Assembly: GCA_947171615.1 (NCBI GenBank)
Contig: CAMVYG010000004.1
Coordinates: 1 to 23,564, forward strand
Direction of reading: 5' to 3'
Source of the DNA: an uncultured Clostridia bacterium
Lineage (GTDB): Bacteria > Bacillota > Clostridia > Oscillospirales > Acutalibacteraceae
Length of the DNA: 23,564 nt
Part shown: piece by piece, positions 13,344 through 21,902 of the stretch
How positions within the stretch are numbered: position 1 is the stretch's first letter
Layout: every line of letters starts with the position of its first letter
The notes under the pieces: generated by a model
Told to the model about the DNA's origin: nothing
Databases searched by the model: none
The model's input: the letters and a program-made list of their open reading frames with translations, nothing else
Position numbers and translations under genes: made by a program

Positions 13344-14632
13344 GAATCTTTCCGCGCCTTTTCTTCCTCCGCCTCCTGAAGCTCTTTCTTGTAGAGGTAC
13401 TTGTCGATCTCCTCCACCATGTTCTGGGGCATTTTTCTCTCTACCGGGAACACCCTGGCATTTACCATGGCCCTGGAAAATTCCAGTACATGAGCGGTGG
13501 TTTTTTCCAGCATTTCCGCGGAAAGAAAGTCCAGGGTATCGAACCGGTTATGGATATAGGCGGCGCCACGGGCTCCGGCCCGGTCAAAATTCACCGCCGG
13601 AATGCCCTGATCCGCAAAGGGAATGGAATCACTGGAATAGATGCACTGCTTTACCTGTACCGGGTAGCCGCCAATCTTCATCAGGTAGTCCGCAAAGGAA
13701 ACCAATCTTTCTTCCCCGGTCACGCCCAGTTCCTCCACGCCCAGCACCGGGCCGCCCACATCCACGTTGATCATCAGCACATGGCGGGGAAGCTCGTCCT
13801 TGTGATCCCGAACATAGGCCTTGCTGCCTTCCAATCCGATCTCCTCCGAGCCGTACCACATAAATTTCAAAGTACGGCGGGGTGGATTTTCCTTGAAATA
13901 CCGCAAAAGCTCCATGAGGATCACCGAGCCTGCGCCGTTATCATACACGCCGGTGGAGAAGGGCACAGAATCGTAATGGGCGCCGAAGGAAATTATCTCT
14001 TCCGGTTTCTCCGTACCTGGTAAAGTACACACCACATTGTGAGAAGTGCGCTCCACTACCGTATTTCTCAACGTCAGTTTTGCCTTGCAGGCTCCTCTGC
14101 GCACCAGATCCAGAGCGTCCTTTACCCGCAGGTTCACCATGGGCACATTGCCAAAGGCCCGCAGGGTCTTGCGCAGGGCGCGGGTGGAAAGATCGGTTTC
14201 CTCCGGCTTGTCCCGCAGCTCTCCCTCCATGGTGATAATGGCCGCCACCCCTGCCTTTATCAGCCTGCGGAACAGCGGCACCCGCAGAAATCCATTTACC
14301 AGCACGATCTTCCCGGCGGCGTCCAGAAGATTCACGTCCAGCCCGTTTTCCACATAGAGGAACTGGGCGGTCAGGCCCTCTTCCGGCGTATTTTCGGCGC
14401 ACTTGAAGCCTGTGACCTGATACTCCTGATGAAAGGGCTCCAGAATTTCAAAGGCCGCCCTTTCGATTTCTCCGTCCTCAATTTGAAAGGGCTCGATCTC
14501 CGCCGGTACGCCGATCTTTTCACATTCCGCCTTCAAAATTTCCGCCGCCCGCAGTTCCTCCCCGGACCCGGCCACACGGGTAAACCCAATTTTTTGGAGC
14601 AGCTCAAATTCCCTTTTTCCGCAAATTTCCAT
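13340..14632 (-). CDS. M28-family zinc aminopeptidase
   Basis: A 430-residue metallopeptidase. Di-zinc ligands are visible as His219 (FGAHYDSV), Asp231 (YDNGAGS), Glu263-Glu264 (GSEEIGLEGS; Glu263 general base), Asp291 (NVDVGGP) and His361 (YIHNRFDT). Residues about 90-195 look like an inserted protease-associated domain. There is no signal peptide, so it probably acts in the cytoplasm, trimming N-terminal residues from peptides. I take the ATG at 14632 (GAGG 9 nt upstream, and the sequence then begins as a normal N-terminus); an ATG at 14689 would add 19 residues with no ribosome binding site. A C-terminal Lys/Glu-rich helix ends the protein. No linked function with its neighbours is evident. 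Confidence 0.9.
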   Translation of the reverse strand: MEICGKREFELLQKIGFTRVAGSGEELRAAEILKAECEKIGVPAEIEPFQIEDGEIERAAFEILEPFHQEYQVTGFKCAENTPEEGLTAQFLYVENGLDVNLLDAAGKIVLVNGFLRVPLFRRLIKAGVAAIITMEGELRDKPEETDLSTRALRKTLRAFGNVPMVNLRVKDALDLVRRGACKAKLTLRNTVVERTSHNVVCTLPGTEKPEEIISFGAHYDSVPFSTGVYDNGAGSVILMELLRYFKENPPRRTLKFMWYGSEEIGLEGSKAYVRDHKDELPRHVLMINVDVGGPVLGVEELGVTGEERLVSFADYLMKIGGYPVQVKQCIYSSDSIPFADQGIPAVNFDRAGARGAAYIHNRFDTLDFLSAEMLEKTTAHVLEFSRAMVNARVFPVERKMPQNMVEEIDKYLYKKELQEAEEEKARKDS

Positions 14633-14746
14633 TTTGAGAAACCTCTTTTCATTTTTGCAAAGCCATCTATTCTCTCGTCCAACATCCAAAATCCAGTATC
14701 ATCTTTTTTCTGTAATGTCCGATTTAGCAATCATCTGTGCCTTTTC

Positions 14747-14778
14747 TAACAACTAATACCTAACACCTAACAACTAAC
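14747..14778. repeat. Family A repeat that forms the end of cysS
   Basis: A run of TAACAACTAATACC-type units (GTTAGTTGTTAGG on the minus strand). It provides the last codons of cysS (Val-Ser-Cys) and its TAG stop at 14767. Confidence 0.7.
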
Positions 14779-16185
14779 ATGCCATTCCACGCCGTTTGGC
14801 GTGTCCTTTGTCACCACATGGCGGGCGGCAAGCTCATCGCGAATGGCGTCGGCGGCGGCCCAATCCTTGTTTTTTCTGGCTTCCGCGCGCCTTGCGATCA
14901 GCCCTTCGATCTCCTCCCGCTCTGCCTGAGAAAGCGTCTGCCCCTGAGGCGCGGCGGCCTTTTCCGCCGCTTCCAGCAGATTCAGGGAAAGCACGGAATC
15001 AAAATCCCCTGCCAAATACCGCTTGGTAGCATCGGAAAGATCGGATTTCAGCATATCATACAGCACGGTAAGGCCCAGGGAGGTATTCAGGTCGTTCCCC
15101 AACGCCTGGGAGAATTTCTCCCGGAAGGGCTCTGCCGCTTCCCTGTCCGGTTCTCCCTCTTTGGAAAGCCCGGCAATGCGGGCAATCAGCTTCTGATAGG
15201 CCTGGGCCGCGTTTGTGAGGCTTTCAAAGGAGAAGGTCAGGGGCTTGCGGTAATGGGACTGCAAGCAGAACAGCCGGTAGCACAGGGGATCATACCCCTT
15301 TTCCTCCAGCAGCGAAACCGTGAGAAATTCTCCCTTCGACTTGCTCATCTTCCCCCTGGCATCGTTCAGGTGCAGCACATGGAACCAGTACCTGCACCAG
15401 GGATGGCCCAGATAGGCTTCTGACTGGGCGATCTCATTGGTGTGGTGGGGAAAGGCGTTATCGATGCCGCCGCAGTGGATATCCAGGTATTCCCCCAGCT
15501 CCTTTACGCTGATGGCGGAGCACTCGATATGCCAGCCGGGGTAGCCATAGCCCCAGGGACTGTCCCATTTCAGTTCCTGATCCTCAAACTTCGACTTGGT
15601 GAACCACAGCACGAAATCGGTTTTATTCCGCTTGTTTTCATCGGCGTCCACGCTGTCCCGCACGCCTACCGCCAGATCCTCCTCGTTCTGGTTGCCGAAC
15701 ACATAATACGTTTCGAGCTTCGAGGTATCAAAATACACATTGCCTCCGGCCTCATAGGCATAGCCCTTTTGAAGCAGCACGGAAATAAACTCAATAAAAT
15801 CCTGAACGCGGCTGGTAGCGGGCACTACCGTATCCGGCCAGCGGATGTTGAGCTTTTCACAGTCTGCCCGGAAGGCCTCTGTGTAAAACTGGGCGATCTC
15901 CATCACCGTTTTGTGTTCCCGCCTGGCGCCCTTGAGCATTTTGTCCTCGCCGGTATCGGCATCGCTGGAAAGATGGCCCACATCGGTGATGTTCATCACC
16001 CGATCTACCTGATAACCCTCATACCGCAGGAATTTTTCCAACACGTCTTCCATCAGATAGGAACGCAGATTGCCAATATGGGCAAAATGGTACACGGTGG
16101 GGCCGCAGGTATACAGCCGCACCTTTCCCGGCTCGTGAGGCACAAAGGCCTCCTTTTTCATGGTCAGGGTATTTGTCAGTTCCAT
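14767..16185 (-). CDS. cysS: Cysteinyl-tRNA synthetase
   Basis: A 472-residue class I synthetase charging tRNA-Cys. It carries the zinc-site Cys27 in CGPTVY, the HIGN signature (36-39), the remaining zinc ligands in WHIECSAIS and in HHTNEIAQSEA, and KMSKSKGEF before the anticodon-binding DALR-like helices. AGGAG lies 8 nt before the ATG at 16185, and the gene begins 3 nt after the cysE stop codon. The pair is a conserved cysE-cysS unit, and both would be controlled by the upstream cysteine T-box. The last three residues (VSC) and stop are encoded by a family A repeat, so the native C-terminus seems to have been replaced just after the family's usual terminal Trp. Confidence 0.96.
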   Translation of the reverse strand: MELTNTLTMKKEAFVPHEPGKVRLYTCGPTVYHFAHIGNLRSYLMEDVLEKFLRYEGYQVDRVMNITDVGHLSSDADTGEDKMLKGARREHKTVMEIAQFYTEAFRADCEKLNIRWPDTVVPATSRVQDFIEFISVLLQKGYAYEAGGNVYFDTSKLETYYVFGNQNEEDLAVGVRDSVDADENKRNKTDFVLWFTKSKFEDQELKWDSPWGYGYPGWHIECSAISVKELGEYLDIHCGGIDNAFPHHTNEIAQSEAYLGHPWCRYWFHVLHLNDARGKMSKSKGEFLTVSLLEEKGYDPLCYRLFCLQSHYRKPLTFSFESLTNAAQAYQKLIARIAGLSKEGEPDREAAEPFREKFSQALGNDLNTSLGLTVLYDMLKSDLSDATKRYLAGDFDSVLSLNLLEAAEKAAAPQGQTLSQAEREEIEGLIARRAEARKNKDWAAADAIRDELAARHVVTKDTPNGVEWHVSC

Positions 16186-16188
16186 TTT

Positions 16189-16875
16189 TCATTCTCCTTC
16201 TTCCGCCCGATTTTTTTCGCCGTCTTCTTTTTTCTCCAATAAATTATTTAATTCATTCTGCATTCGCTCCAGCTGGCTCCGCAGATGACAGAGCTCCATG
16301 GAAACAGGGTCCGCCACATGGATCTGATCCAGCTGGATGCTGGCACATTCCACCTTTTTCCCGCCGATCTTCACCACCCGGGCCGGTACGCCCACCGCTG
16401 TGGCGTCCGGCGGAACGGCGTCCAGCACCACGGCTCCCGCCGCTACCCGGGCGTTATCTCCCACGGTAAAGGGGCCCAGCACCTTTGCCCCCGCGCCTAC
16501 CAGCACATGGTCTCCCAGGGTGGGGTGGCGCTTGCCCTGATCCTTTCCGGTACCGCCCAGAGTTACATTCTGATACAGGGTACAGTAATCCCCGATCTCG
16601 GTAGTCTCGCCGATGACCACGCCCATGCCGTGGTCAATGAACAGCCCCTTGCCGATTTTTGCCGCCGGATGGATCTCGATCCCTGTCTTTTTCCGGGAGC
16701 GCTGGGAAATAAGCCGGGCCAAAAACTTCATATTGTGCCGGTAAAACCAGTTTGCCCTGCGATGGGCACGCACCGCCTTAAAGCCGGAATAGAGAAAAAA
16801 CACCTCCAGCCGGGAACGGGCCGCCGGGTCCCGCTCCATAACGGCGTTCAGATCCTCCCGCAGCTTTTGAAACAT
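16189..16875 (-). CDS. cysE: Serine O-acetyltransferase
   Basis: A 228-residue enzyme that makes O-acetylserine from serine and acetyl-CoA, the precursor of cysteine. A helical N-terminus is followed by a left-handed beta-helix of hexapeptide repeats (GIEIHPAAKIGKGLFIDHGM, VVIGETTEIGDYCTLYQNVT, and on to VLVGAGAKVLG), with the catalytic His in IDHGMG. The C-terminal 40 residues form a charged helix with heptad character (SMELCHLRSQLERMQNEL), longer than in most homologues. I take the ATG at 16875 because AGGAGG is 9 nt upstream; the in-frame GTG at 16884 directly abuts the AGGAGG. First gene of the cysE-cysS operon. Confidence 0.95.
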   Translation of the reverse strand: MFQKLREDLNAVMERDPAARSRLEVFFLYSGFKAVRAHRRANWFYRHNMKFLARLISQRSRKKTGIEIHPAAKIGKGLFIDHGMGVVIGETTEIGDYCTLYQNVTLGGTGKDQGKRHPTLGDHVLVGAGAKVLGPFTVGDNARVAAGAVVLDAVPPDATAVGVPARVVKIGGKKVECASIQLDQIHVADPVSMELCHLRSQLERMQNELNNLLEKKEDGEKNRAEEGE

Positions 16876-16908
16876 AGGAATCACCCTCCTGGATTCTGGA
16901 TGCTAGAT

Positions 16909-16961
16909 AGACAACCGCGGGGCGGTTGTCTTGGGAGAAGCCCTGAATCGCGAAGCGATTC
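16909..16961. repeat. Two small perfect hairpins just upstream of cysE
   Basis: AGACAACCGC-GGG-GCGGTTGTCT (16909-16931) and GAATCGC-GAA-GCGATTC (16945-16961). No U-run follows either on the minus strand, so they should not stop transcription into cysE. They border the family B repeats. Confidence 0.65.
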
Positions 16962-16972
16962 TCTTTTGCTCA

Positions 16973-17256
16973 CTGTCATTCTGAGGAACGAAAAGAAGCG
17001 TTGCTTCTTCGTGACGAAGAATCTCGGCTACATCCCAGCCAGCGGGTACAAGGCCCTTTTGTCCGCCGGTCACTTCTAATCGAGATTCTTCGCTTCGCTC
17101 AGAATGACAGGGAGATCTGATCTCCTCTTTTACTCCCTGTCATTCTGAGGAACGTAGTGACGAAGAATCTCGACTATATCTCAGCCAGCGGGTACAAAGC
17201 CCTTTTGTCCGCCGGTCACTTCTAATCGAGATTCCTCGCTTTGCTCGGAATGACAG
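16973..17256. repeat. Two tandem family B hairpin elements between T-box and cysE
   Basis: Unit 1 (16973-17110) and unit 2 (17137-17256). Each opens with CTGTCATTCTGAGGAACG ... GACGAAGAATCTCG and closes with the inverse, CGAGATTC(T/C)TCGC ... GAATGACAG, so each folds on itself. Both share the core CAGCCAGCGGGTACAA(A/G)GCCC followed by TTTTGTCCGCCGGTCACTTC. Unit 1 has an extra internal GAAGCGTTGCTTC hairpin. Similar pieces lie at 8980-9190. No coding capacity is seen. Confidence 0.8.
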
Positions 17257-17334
17257 TAAGTAATGATTGATAATTTATACTTTAACACAAACTTCCGCCC
17301 CAAACGAACAACAGCCAACAAACTGCGCACAACG

Positions 17335-17377
17335 AAAAATGCGCCCTCGCAGACGGACTGCCCGTCTGCGAAGGCGC
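17335..17377 (-). terminator. T-box terminator
   Basis: A 16-bp stem (17341-17356 with 17362-17377, one G-U pair, 5-nt loop) followed by ATTTTT on the minus strand. The 5' arm GCGCCTTCGC overlaps what the antiterminator needs, so the two folds exclude one another. Confidence 0.9.
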
Positions 17378-17585
17378 TTGCGCGCGGTTCCACTTCGCTT
17401 TGTTCTCATCAGGAGGATAACGGCTCCCGCCGGGCAGGGATTTCCCCCTGCCTGCTCCGGAATGCATTCTCCCCCGCCGCGGCCAAAAAGGGTTTCAGCC
17501 GGCAAAATCAGGTTTTCCCATTTTGCTCGCCCTTTTCTCTCTGCTGCCCGGTACACCGGGGATACTTCTTTTCCTTCTTCGCAGC
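17336..17585 (-). promoter_or_regulatory. T-box riboswitch, cysteine-specific (UGC specifier)
   Basis: A complete T-box leader read on the minus strand. Stem I base CTGC/GCAG with GA-rich kink-turn sequence; S-turn AGTA at about 17565 facing GAA; specifier TGC at 17464-17466 followed by A; AGAGAG ... GGCTGAAA distal elements; a stem III hairpin (GGCAGGG, 17433-17453); then the T-box GTGGAACCGCG (17383-17393) and a terminator. Uncharged tRNA-Cys should pair with UGC and with the T-box bulge and prevent termination. The regulated genes are cysE-cysS, which begin at 16875. A possible -10 (TAGAAT, 17595-17600) lies just upstream, but no good -35 is visible. Confidence 0.88.
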
Positions 17586-17645
17586 TCTGTCTGTATTCTA
17601 TGCCCCAGGGGCAAAACCTGTGCTTCGCCCCGTAACCATAGGCCT

Positions 17646-18695
17646 TTATTTCTCAAAGCTCAGCTGCTGATCCTGATATTTGCTGCGCTCCGCCTGCCTT
17701 CTTTCCAGCAGCGCGTCGATCTTCTGGTGAGGATCGATCAGAGAGCTTACGGAAATATCATGGTTCAGAGCGGAAATAAAATACGCGATATATTTGGAAA
17801 CGTCCACCTCATAGAACCAGGGGCGGTTTTTCAGCTCCTCCGTGCGGTAGGTCAGGTTGGAGCCAAATACGCCGTCGATCACGCCTTCCCGGTACGCCTT
17901 GTCAAAGGTGGCAAGGCCATTGGTAAAAATGGCATAGGTGGCATAGGCAAAGATCCTTTTTGCCTTTCTCTCTTTGAGATTGTAGGCAATATCCAGCATG
18001 GATTCCCCGGAGGAAATAATGTCATCGGCAATAAATACATCCTTGCCCTCCACATCGGAGCCCAGATATTCGTGGGCCACAATGGGGTTTCTGCCGTCCA
18101 CCACTCTGGAATAATCCCGGCGCTTGTAGAACATGCCCAGCTCCACACCCAGCACGGAGGCATAGTACATATTTCGGCTCATGGCGCCTTCATCGGGACT
18201 TACGATCATAAAATCGTTTCTGTCTATGGAAAGATCGGGAAAATTGCGGAACATGGACTTCAGCACCTGATAGCTGGGCATCAGATTATCAAAGCCCATC
18301 AGCGGAATGGCGTTCTGCACTCTGGGATCGTGTGCGTCAAAGGTGACTACATTTTCCACGCCCATGGCCTGAAGCTCCTGCATGGCTACGGCGCAATCCA
18401 AAGACTCCCGGTAGCTTCTGCGGTGCTGTCTGCCGCCGTACAGCAGGGGCATGATCACATTGATACGGTGTGCCTTGCCGCTGGCAGCCTGGATCAGCCG
18501 CTTCAGATCCTGGAAATGATCGTCGGGAGACATGTGGTTCTCTTTGCCAAAATAGTTATAGACACAGCTGTAATTTCCCACATCTACAATGAAAAACAGG
18601 TCATAGCCGCGCACGGTATCGCTGATGATCCCTTTTCCGTCTCCGGAGGAAAACCTGGGACAGCTGGCCTTGATCTGGAAGGTCTTTGCCTCCAT
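17646..18695 (-). CDS. prs: Ribose-phosphate pyrophosphokinase (PRPP synthase), N-terminus displaced
   Basis: Makes PRPP from ribose 5-phosphate and ATP for nucleotide, His and Trp synthesis. As read from the ATG at 18695 it has 349 residues: CPRFSSGDGKG (12-22), FDAHDP (119-124), VSPDEGAMSR, and the PRPP loop DDIISSGES (224-232). This is the longer clostridial type, whose members are about 390 residues. The first strand and helix of the fold are missing from this reading frame; their sequence is present upstream but split by a frame change (see 18696-18859). AAGGAAG lies about 6 nt before the 18695 ATG and could work as a ribosome binding site by chance. Either the enzyme is truncated, a second prs copy exists elsewhere, or the frame break is a sequencing or assembly error. 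Confidence 0.85.
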   Translation of the reverse strand: MEAKTFQIKASCPRFSSGDGKGIISDTVRGYDLFFIVDVGNYSCVYNYFGKENHMSPDDHFQDLKRLIQAASGKAHRINVIMPLLYGGRQHRRSYRESLDCAVAMQELQAMGVENVVTFDAHDPRVQNAIPLMGFDNLMPSYQVLKSMFRNFPDLSIDRNDFMIVSPDEGAMSRNMYYASVLGVELGMFYKRRDYSRVVDGRNPIVAHEYLGSDVEGKDVFIADDIISSGESMLDIAYNLKERKAKRIFAYATYAIFTNGLATFDKAYREGVIDGVFGSNLTYRTEELKNRPWFYEVDVSKYIAYFISALNHDISVSSLIDPHQKIDALLERRQAERSKYQDQQLSFEK

Positions 18696-18859
18696 GCCCG
18701 CTTCCTTGGCCCACCTGAGCAGATGTGCCTCGATCTTGTCAGAAAGTTCTCCTGCAAGCTCCTGTTAAAAGATTCCCTAGGTATCAACTCGATTTTTGGG
18801 TATGAAAAAAAACTGCGCCGTTTGTTACATTCTGCTGCCCATCCTTTCTCTGTCCGCAT
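18696..18859 (-). pseudogene. prs: Frameshifted N-terminal coding part of prs
   Basis: Directly upstream of the prs ATG, 23 in-frame codons read QELAGELSDKIEAHLLRWAK(EAG), the helix expected before the MEAKTF start. A TAA at 18765-18767 then stops that frame. In the neighbouring frame, just before it, KIELIPRESF (18767-18796) matches the expected first beta strand (compare the IPLESCQELA pattern of homologues). Joining ESF to QELA requires removing the two bases at 18765-18766. That second frame is open back to an ATG at 18859. The remaining bases to 19042 are AT-rich, hold no gene and no promoter I trust, and separate prs from the beta-galactosidase stop codon. Confidence 0.6.
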
Positions 18860-19042
18860 TTATTGGGGAGAAAGCCGGAAGCGCCGGGTACAGATCCACA
18901 AAGCAGCCCCTGCTTTCTCAAGCCGATATTTTATGAATAAAATTTTAACACAAACCCGCCTGCAATTCTACAAAAACCTGCGAAAATTTTAGAGAATTTT
19001 GATTTTTCACAGCCCCTACAATTTTTCGGGGCCACACCCCTC

Positions 19043-21067
19043 TTATTTTGTGCTTCCCTTCAATACTTTTGAGCCATAAGGGGGCAAATCTATCTGCCTG
19101 CATTCTTCCTCCTTTGGGAATGTCCGATATCCGGCAGGCAGAGAAACCCTCTTTTCCTCCCCGAAGAAATTTTGCAGAAACAGGTAGCTGGTTTCCTCCG
19201 TTTCCCGCAGGCAGGCCTCCACCCCCTGGGGCGGGTCGCAGCCCAGGGCCTTTTTCAGCCCCAGCTCCTCCGCCAGCCGATGATACAGCTCATCACAGAA
19301 GCTGTCCTCTGTTCTGGCGGCAATGTAGTAAGCCTTTCCCTTTCCAAACTCATTTACGGTAAAGGCGGGCTCCTGTTGATAAAAATCTTCTCCATAGGTT
19401 CCCAGCACTTTAGCGCTTTCGGCATGGATCAGGGCACAAAGCTCTGTGACTTCAAAGGTCTTTCCCCCGGTGCAGAGGGTGTTTTTCTCTCCGTCCCACA
19501 GGCCGTCGGTAGCTTCATTCCATATACCGAACACCTCTTTGAGCCCGGCCCCCGGCCAGCCGCCCAGATAGCACAGATCGTTTTCATTGACAAGCCCCGT
19601 AAGATACGTTCCCACCAGCGTGCCGCCATCCTCCACAAAGCGCCTGAGCTTTTCCTCAATCCTGCCCCGAAGCAGATAGAGCATGGGGGCGATCACCAGT
19701 CGGTAGCCGGAAAGGTCGCTTTCCTCATCGATCACATCTACAGAAATTCCCTGCTTCCACAGAGCCTTATAATGCTGCTGCACCGTTTCCACATAGTGAA
19801 TTCCGCAGTTTCTGGGGCCTGCCGCATCCCGTAAGGCCCAGCCGTTTTCCGTATCAAACAATAGGGCCACCTGAGGCTTTACCATGCTTTCAGAAAGGTT
19901 GTCAAGCTCTTCCAGGCGCTCTCCCACCTCTGTCACGTCCCGGAATACTCTGGTATCGGAGCCGCCGTAATGGTCTACCACCGCTCCGTGGAACTTTTCA
20001 GAAGAGCCTCTGCTTTTACGGAACTGAAAATACTGAATGGAATTGGAGCCGTGGGCAATGGCCTGCATGCACTGGGCCATGTGCATTCCCGGGCGCTTCA
20101 GCCGGGATACGGGCGTCCAGTTTGTCATGCTGGGGGTGGATTCCATCAGCAGGAAGGGCTGCTTTTTCAGGGAACGCATCACATCGTGCCACAGGGCTAC
20201 CTGGGAAGCCACCTCACTGTTATCTCCCGCCTTCCACCAGGGATAGCTGTCCCAGGAGATCACGTCCAGCTCATCCCGGAATTTGCCGTAATTGTAGTCG
20301 TCAAAATAGTACATGAAATTTGTAGTGACGGGAAGCTCCGGGTTTACCGCCTTTACCGCGTCCCGTTCCAGCTTCATAAAATCAATGACCTGATCGGTGG
20401 TAAACCGCTTCCAGTCCAGATTCAGGCCGTGGGTGCCGGTTTCTCCGTTTGGCACCGGTGCGTGAATCTGCTCCCAGTCGGTATAGGTATGGCTCCAGAA
20501 GGCTGTCCACCACTGGCGGTTTAGTTCCTCCAGTGTACCGTATTTTGCTTTCAGCCATTCCCGAAAGGCCGCCTGACACAAAGGGCAGTAGCAGGCGCCG
20601 CCGTATTCGTTGGAAAGGTGCCATAAGATCACGCCGGGGTGAGAGGAAAAACGCTCTGCCAACGCGGTATCAATGGCCTTGACCTTTTCCCGGTAAAGGG
20701 GGGAGGTATAGCAGTGGTTGTGCCTCCCGCCGGTCTCGTCCCGCACAAAAGCAGGAGAAACCCTTCGAATTTCCGGGTATTTTTCACTCATCCACACCGG
20801 CTTTGCCCCGGAAGGGGTGGCAAGCACGGTATAAATGCCGTTTTCATACAGGTTATCAATGATCTTTTCCAGCCAGTCAAGCTGGTATTCTCCTTCTTTG
20901 GGCTCCAGCTTGACCCAGGAAAAAATGCCCACCGAAACACAGTTGATATGGGCTTTTTTCATCAATTCGATATCCTGCTTCAGAATATCGGGGCGGTCCA
21001 GCCACTGGTCGGGATTATAGTCTCCGCCATGGAGAAGATGGGGGAATCTTGGGGTCAGAGCTTTCAT
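19043..21067 (-). CDS. Beta-galactosidase, glycoside hydrolase family 42
   Basis: A 674-residue GH42 enzyme of normal family length; it hydrolyses terminal beta-galactosides (lactose, galacto-oligosaccharides or arabinogalactan pieces). The TIM barrel covers about residues 1-390 with acid/base Glu154 in SNEYGG and nucleophile Glu309 in LMESTPS. Cys119, Cys159, Cys161 and Cys164 are the four zinc ligands typical of the family. The trimerisation domain (about 395-600) and a short C-terminal beta domain follow. No signal peptide: intracellular, so substrates must be imported. AAGGAG is 9 nt before the ATG. It stands alone with its own promoter; no sugar transporter or regulator is next to it. 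Confidence 0.96.
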   Translation of the reverse strand: MKALTPRFPHLLHGGDYNPDQWLDRPDILKQDIELMKKAHINCVSVGIFSWVKLEPKEGEYQLDWLEKIIDNLYENGIYTVLATPSGAKPVWMSEKYPEIRRVSPAFVRDETGGRHNHCYTSPLYREKVKAIDTALAERFSSHPGVILWHLSNEYGGACYCPLCQAAFREWLKAKYGTLEELNRQWWTAFWSHTYTDWEQIHAPVPNGETGTHGLNLDWKRFTTDQVIDFMKLERDAVKAVNPELPVTTNFMYYFDDYNYGKFRDELDVISWDSYPWWKAGDNSEVASQVALWHDVMRSLKKQPFLLMESTPSMTNWTPVSRLKRPGMHMAQCMQAIAHGSNSIQYFQFRKSRGSSEKFHGAVVDHYGGSDTRVFRDVTEVGERLEELDNLSESMVKPQVALLFDTENGWALRDAAGPRNCGIHYVETVQQHYKALWKQGISVDVIDEESDLSGYRLVIAPMLYLLRGRIEEKLRRFVEDGGTLVGTYLTGLVNENDLCYLGGWPGAGLKEVFGIWNEATDGLWDGEKNTLCTGGKTFEVTELCALIHAESAKVLGTYGEDFYQQEPAFTVNEFGKGKAYYIAARTEDSFCDELYHRLAEELGLKKALGCDPPQGVEACLRETEETSYLFLQNFFGEEKRVSLPAGYRTFPKEEECRQIDLPPYGSKVLKGSTK

Positions 21068-21167
21068 AAATACCGGCTCCTTTCGGAAATTGAGTTATTT
21101 AGGAATCAGTCTTTAGTTGTTGGTAGCTGGCTACGTTGGCCACTAGCGGCCGACGCTGCTTTTTACC

Positions 21168-21196
21168 ATTGTAATACGAAGAGGAAAAACCCGCAA
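21168..21196 (-). promoter_or_regulatory. Promoter of the GH42 gene
   Basis: On the minus strand TTGCGG (21191-21196) and TACAAT (21168-21173) are 17 nt apart. The roughly 100-nt leader holds a family A repeat piece (21111-21126). Confidence 0.5.
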
Positions 21197-21249
21197 GATA
21201 AATTTGGAAAATGCCGCACAATAAAAACAGGGACAAAATCGGACGGAAT

Positions 21250-21279
21250 TTGACAGGACAGGGATCGCCAAAGTAAGAT
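21250..21279 (+). promoter_or_regulatory. Promoter of the GyrI-like gene
   Basis: A perfect TTGACA (21250-21255) and TAAGAT (21274-21279), 18 nt apart, 53 nt before the ATG at 21333. Confidence 0.6.
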
Positions 21280-21332
21280 ATTATAAAGGACGTAAAGTGA
21301 AAAACAGAAAATAATGAAAGGAGACATACACC

Positions 21333-21803
21333 ATGCAATATGAAATTCGGAAAAAAGAACGCTTTGCCGTGATCGGAAAGCAGGGCTCCACCGAAGAGGG
21401 AGAAGGGTTCATTCAGCGGCTGTGGGAGGAAGCAAACAGCCACTTTGAAGAGGTTGCTCCCCTGGCGAAAAAGGTGGAGCACGGCGGGTTTGCCGGGTTC
21501 TGGGGGCTGATGTCCGACTGTGGCATGGGCTTTCTCCCTTGGGAAAACAACTTCACGAAGGGTCTTTATCTGGCGGGCGTAGAGGTGGAAGATGACGCCG
21601 AAGCTCCCGCCGGCTGGGTAAAGTGGGTTTCCCCCGCCTATGAATACCTGGTGACGGAAGCGGGTTCTGACGCCTTTTCTCAGGCGCTTAACTATCTCCG
21701 GCAGGAAGGGCTGGAGCTTGCCGGGGCCGTCTATGACTATACCGATCCCAAAACCGGAAAAGCTTATCAGTTTTTCCCCATCCAAAGGCTTTCAGGAAAG
21801 TAA
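21333..21803 (+). CDS. GyrI-like / AraC effector-binding domain protein
   Basis: A 156-residue stand-alone GyrI-like small-molecule-binding domain (SHS2 pair): it starts YEIRKKERFAVIGKQG, has a central WGLMSDCG...YLAGVEV strand pair and ends with YDYTDPKTGKAYQFFPI, the usual terminal pattern of the family. There is no DNA-binding domain, so it is not a complete regulator. Relatives bind drugs or cyclic compounds, and some hydrolyse them. Which ligand applies here cannot be told. AAAGGAG is 9 nt before the ATG. It lies 100 nt upstream of a transglutaminase-like gene on the same strand, possibly cotranscribed. Family confidence is good, function low. Confidence 0.8.
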   Translation: MQYEIRKKERFAVIGKQGSTEEGEGFIQRLWEEANSHFEEVAPLAKKVEHGGFAGFWGLMSDCGMGFLPWENNFTKGLYLAGVEVEDDAEAPAGWVKWVSPAYEYLVTEAGSDAFSQALNYLRQEGLELAGAVYDYTDPKTGKAYQFFPIQRLSGK

Positions 21804-21902
21804 AAAGAAACCCCTGCCCTAAACGAGCAGCAAAAGCACCCTTGTCCTTTTCTAAACTAAATTCCAAATATCTATGACCTAAAATGCAAAGGAGAATTTC
21901 CC

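Noticed and set aside
17281..17556. Small minus-strand frames across 17275-17556
   Set aside because: They lie over the T-box RNA, have no ribosome binding site and are explained by its structure.
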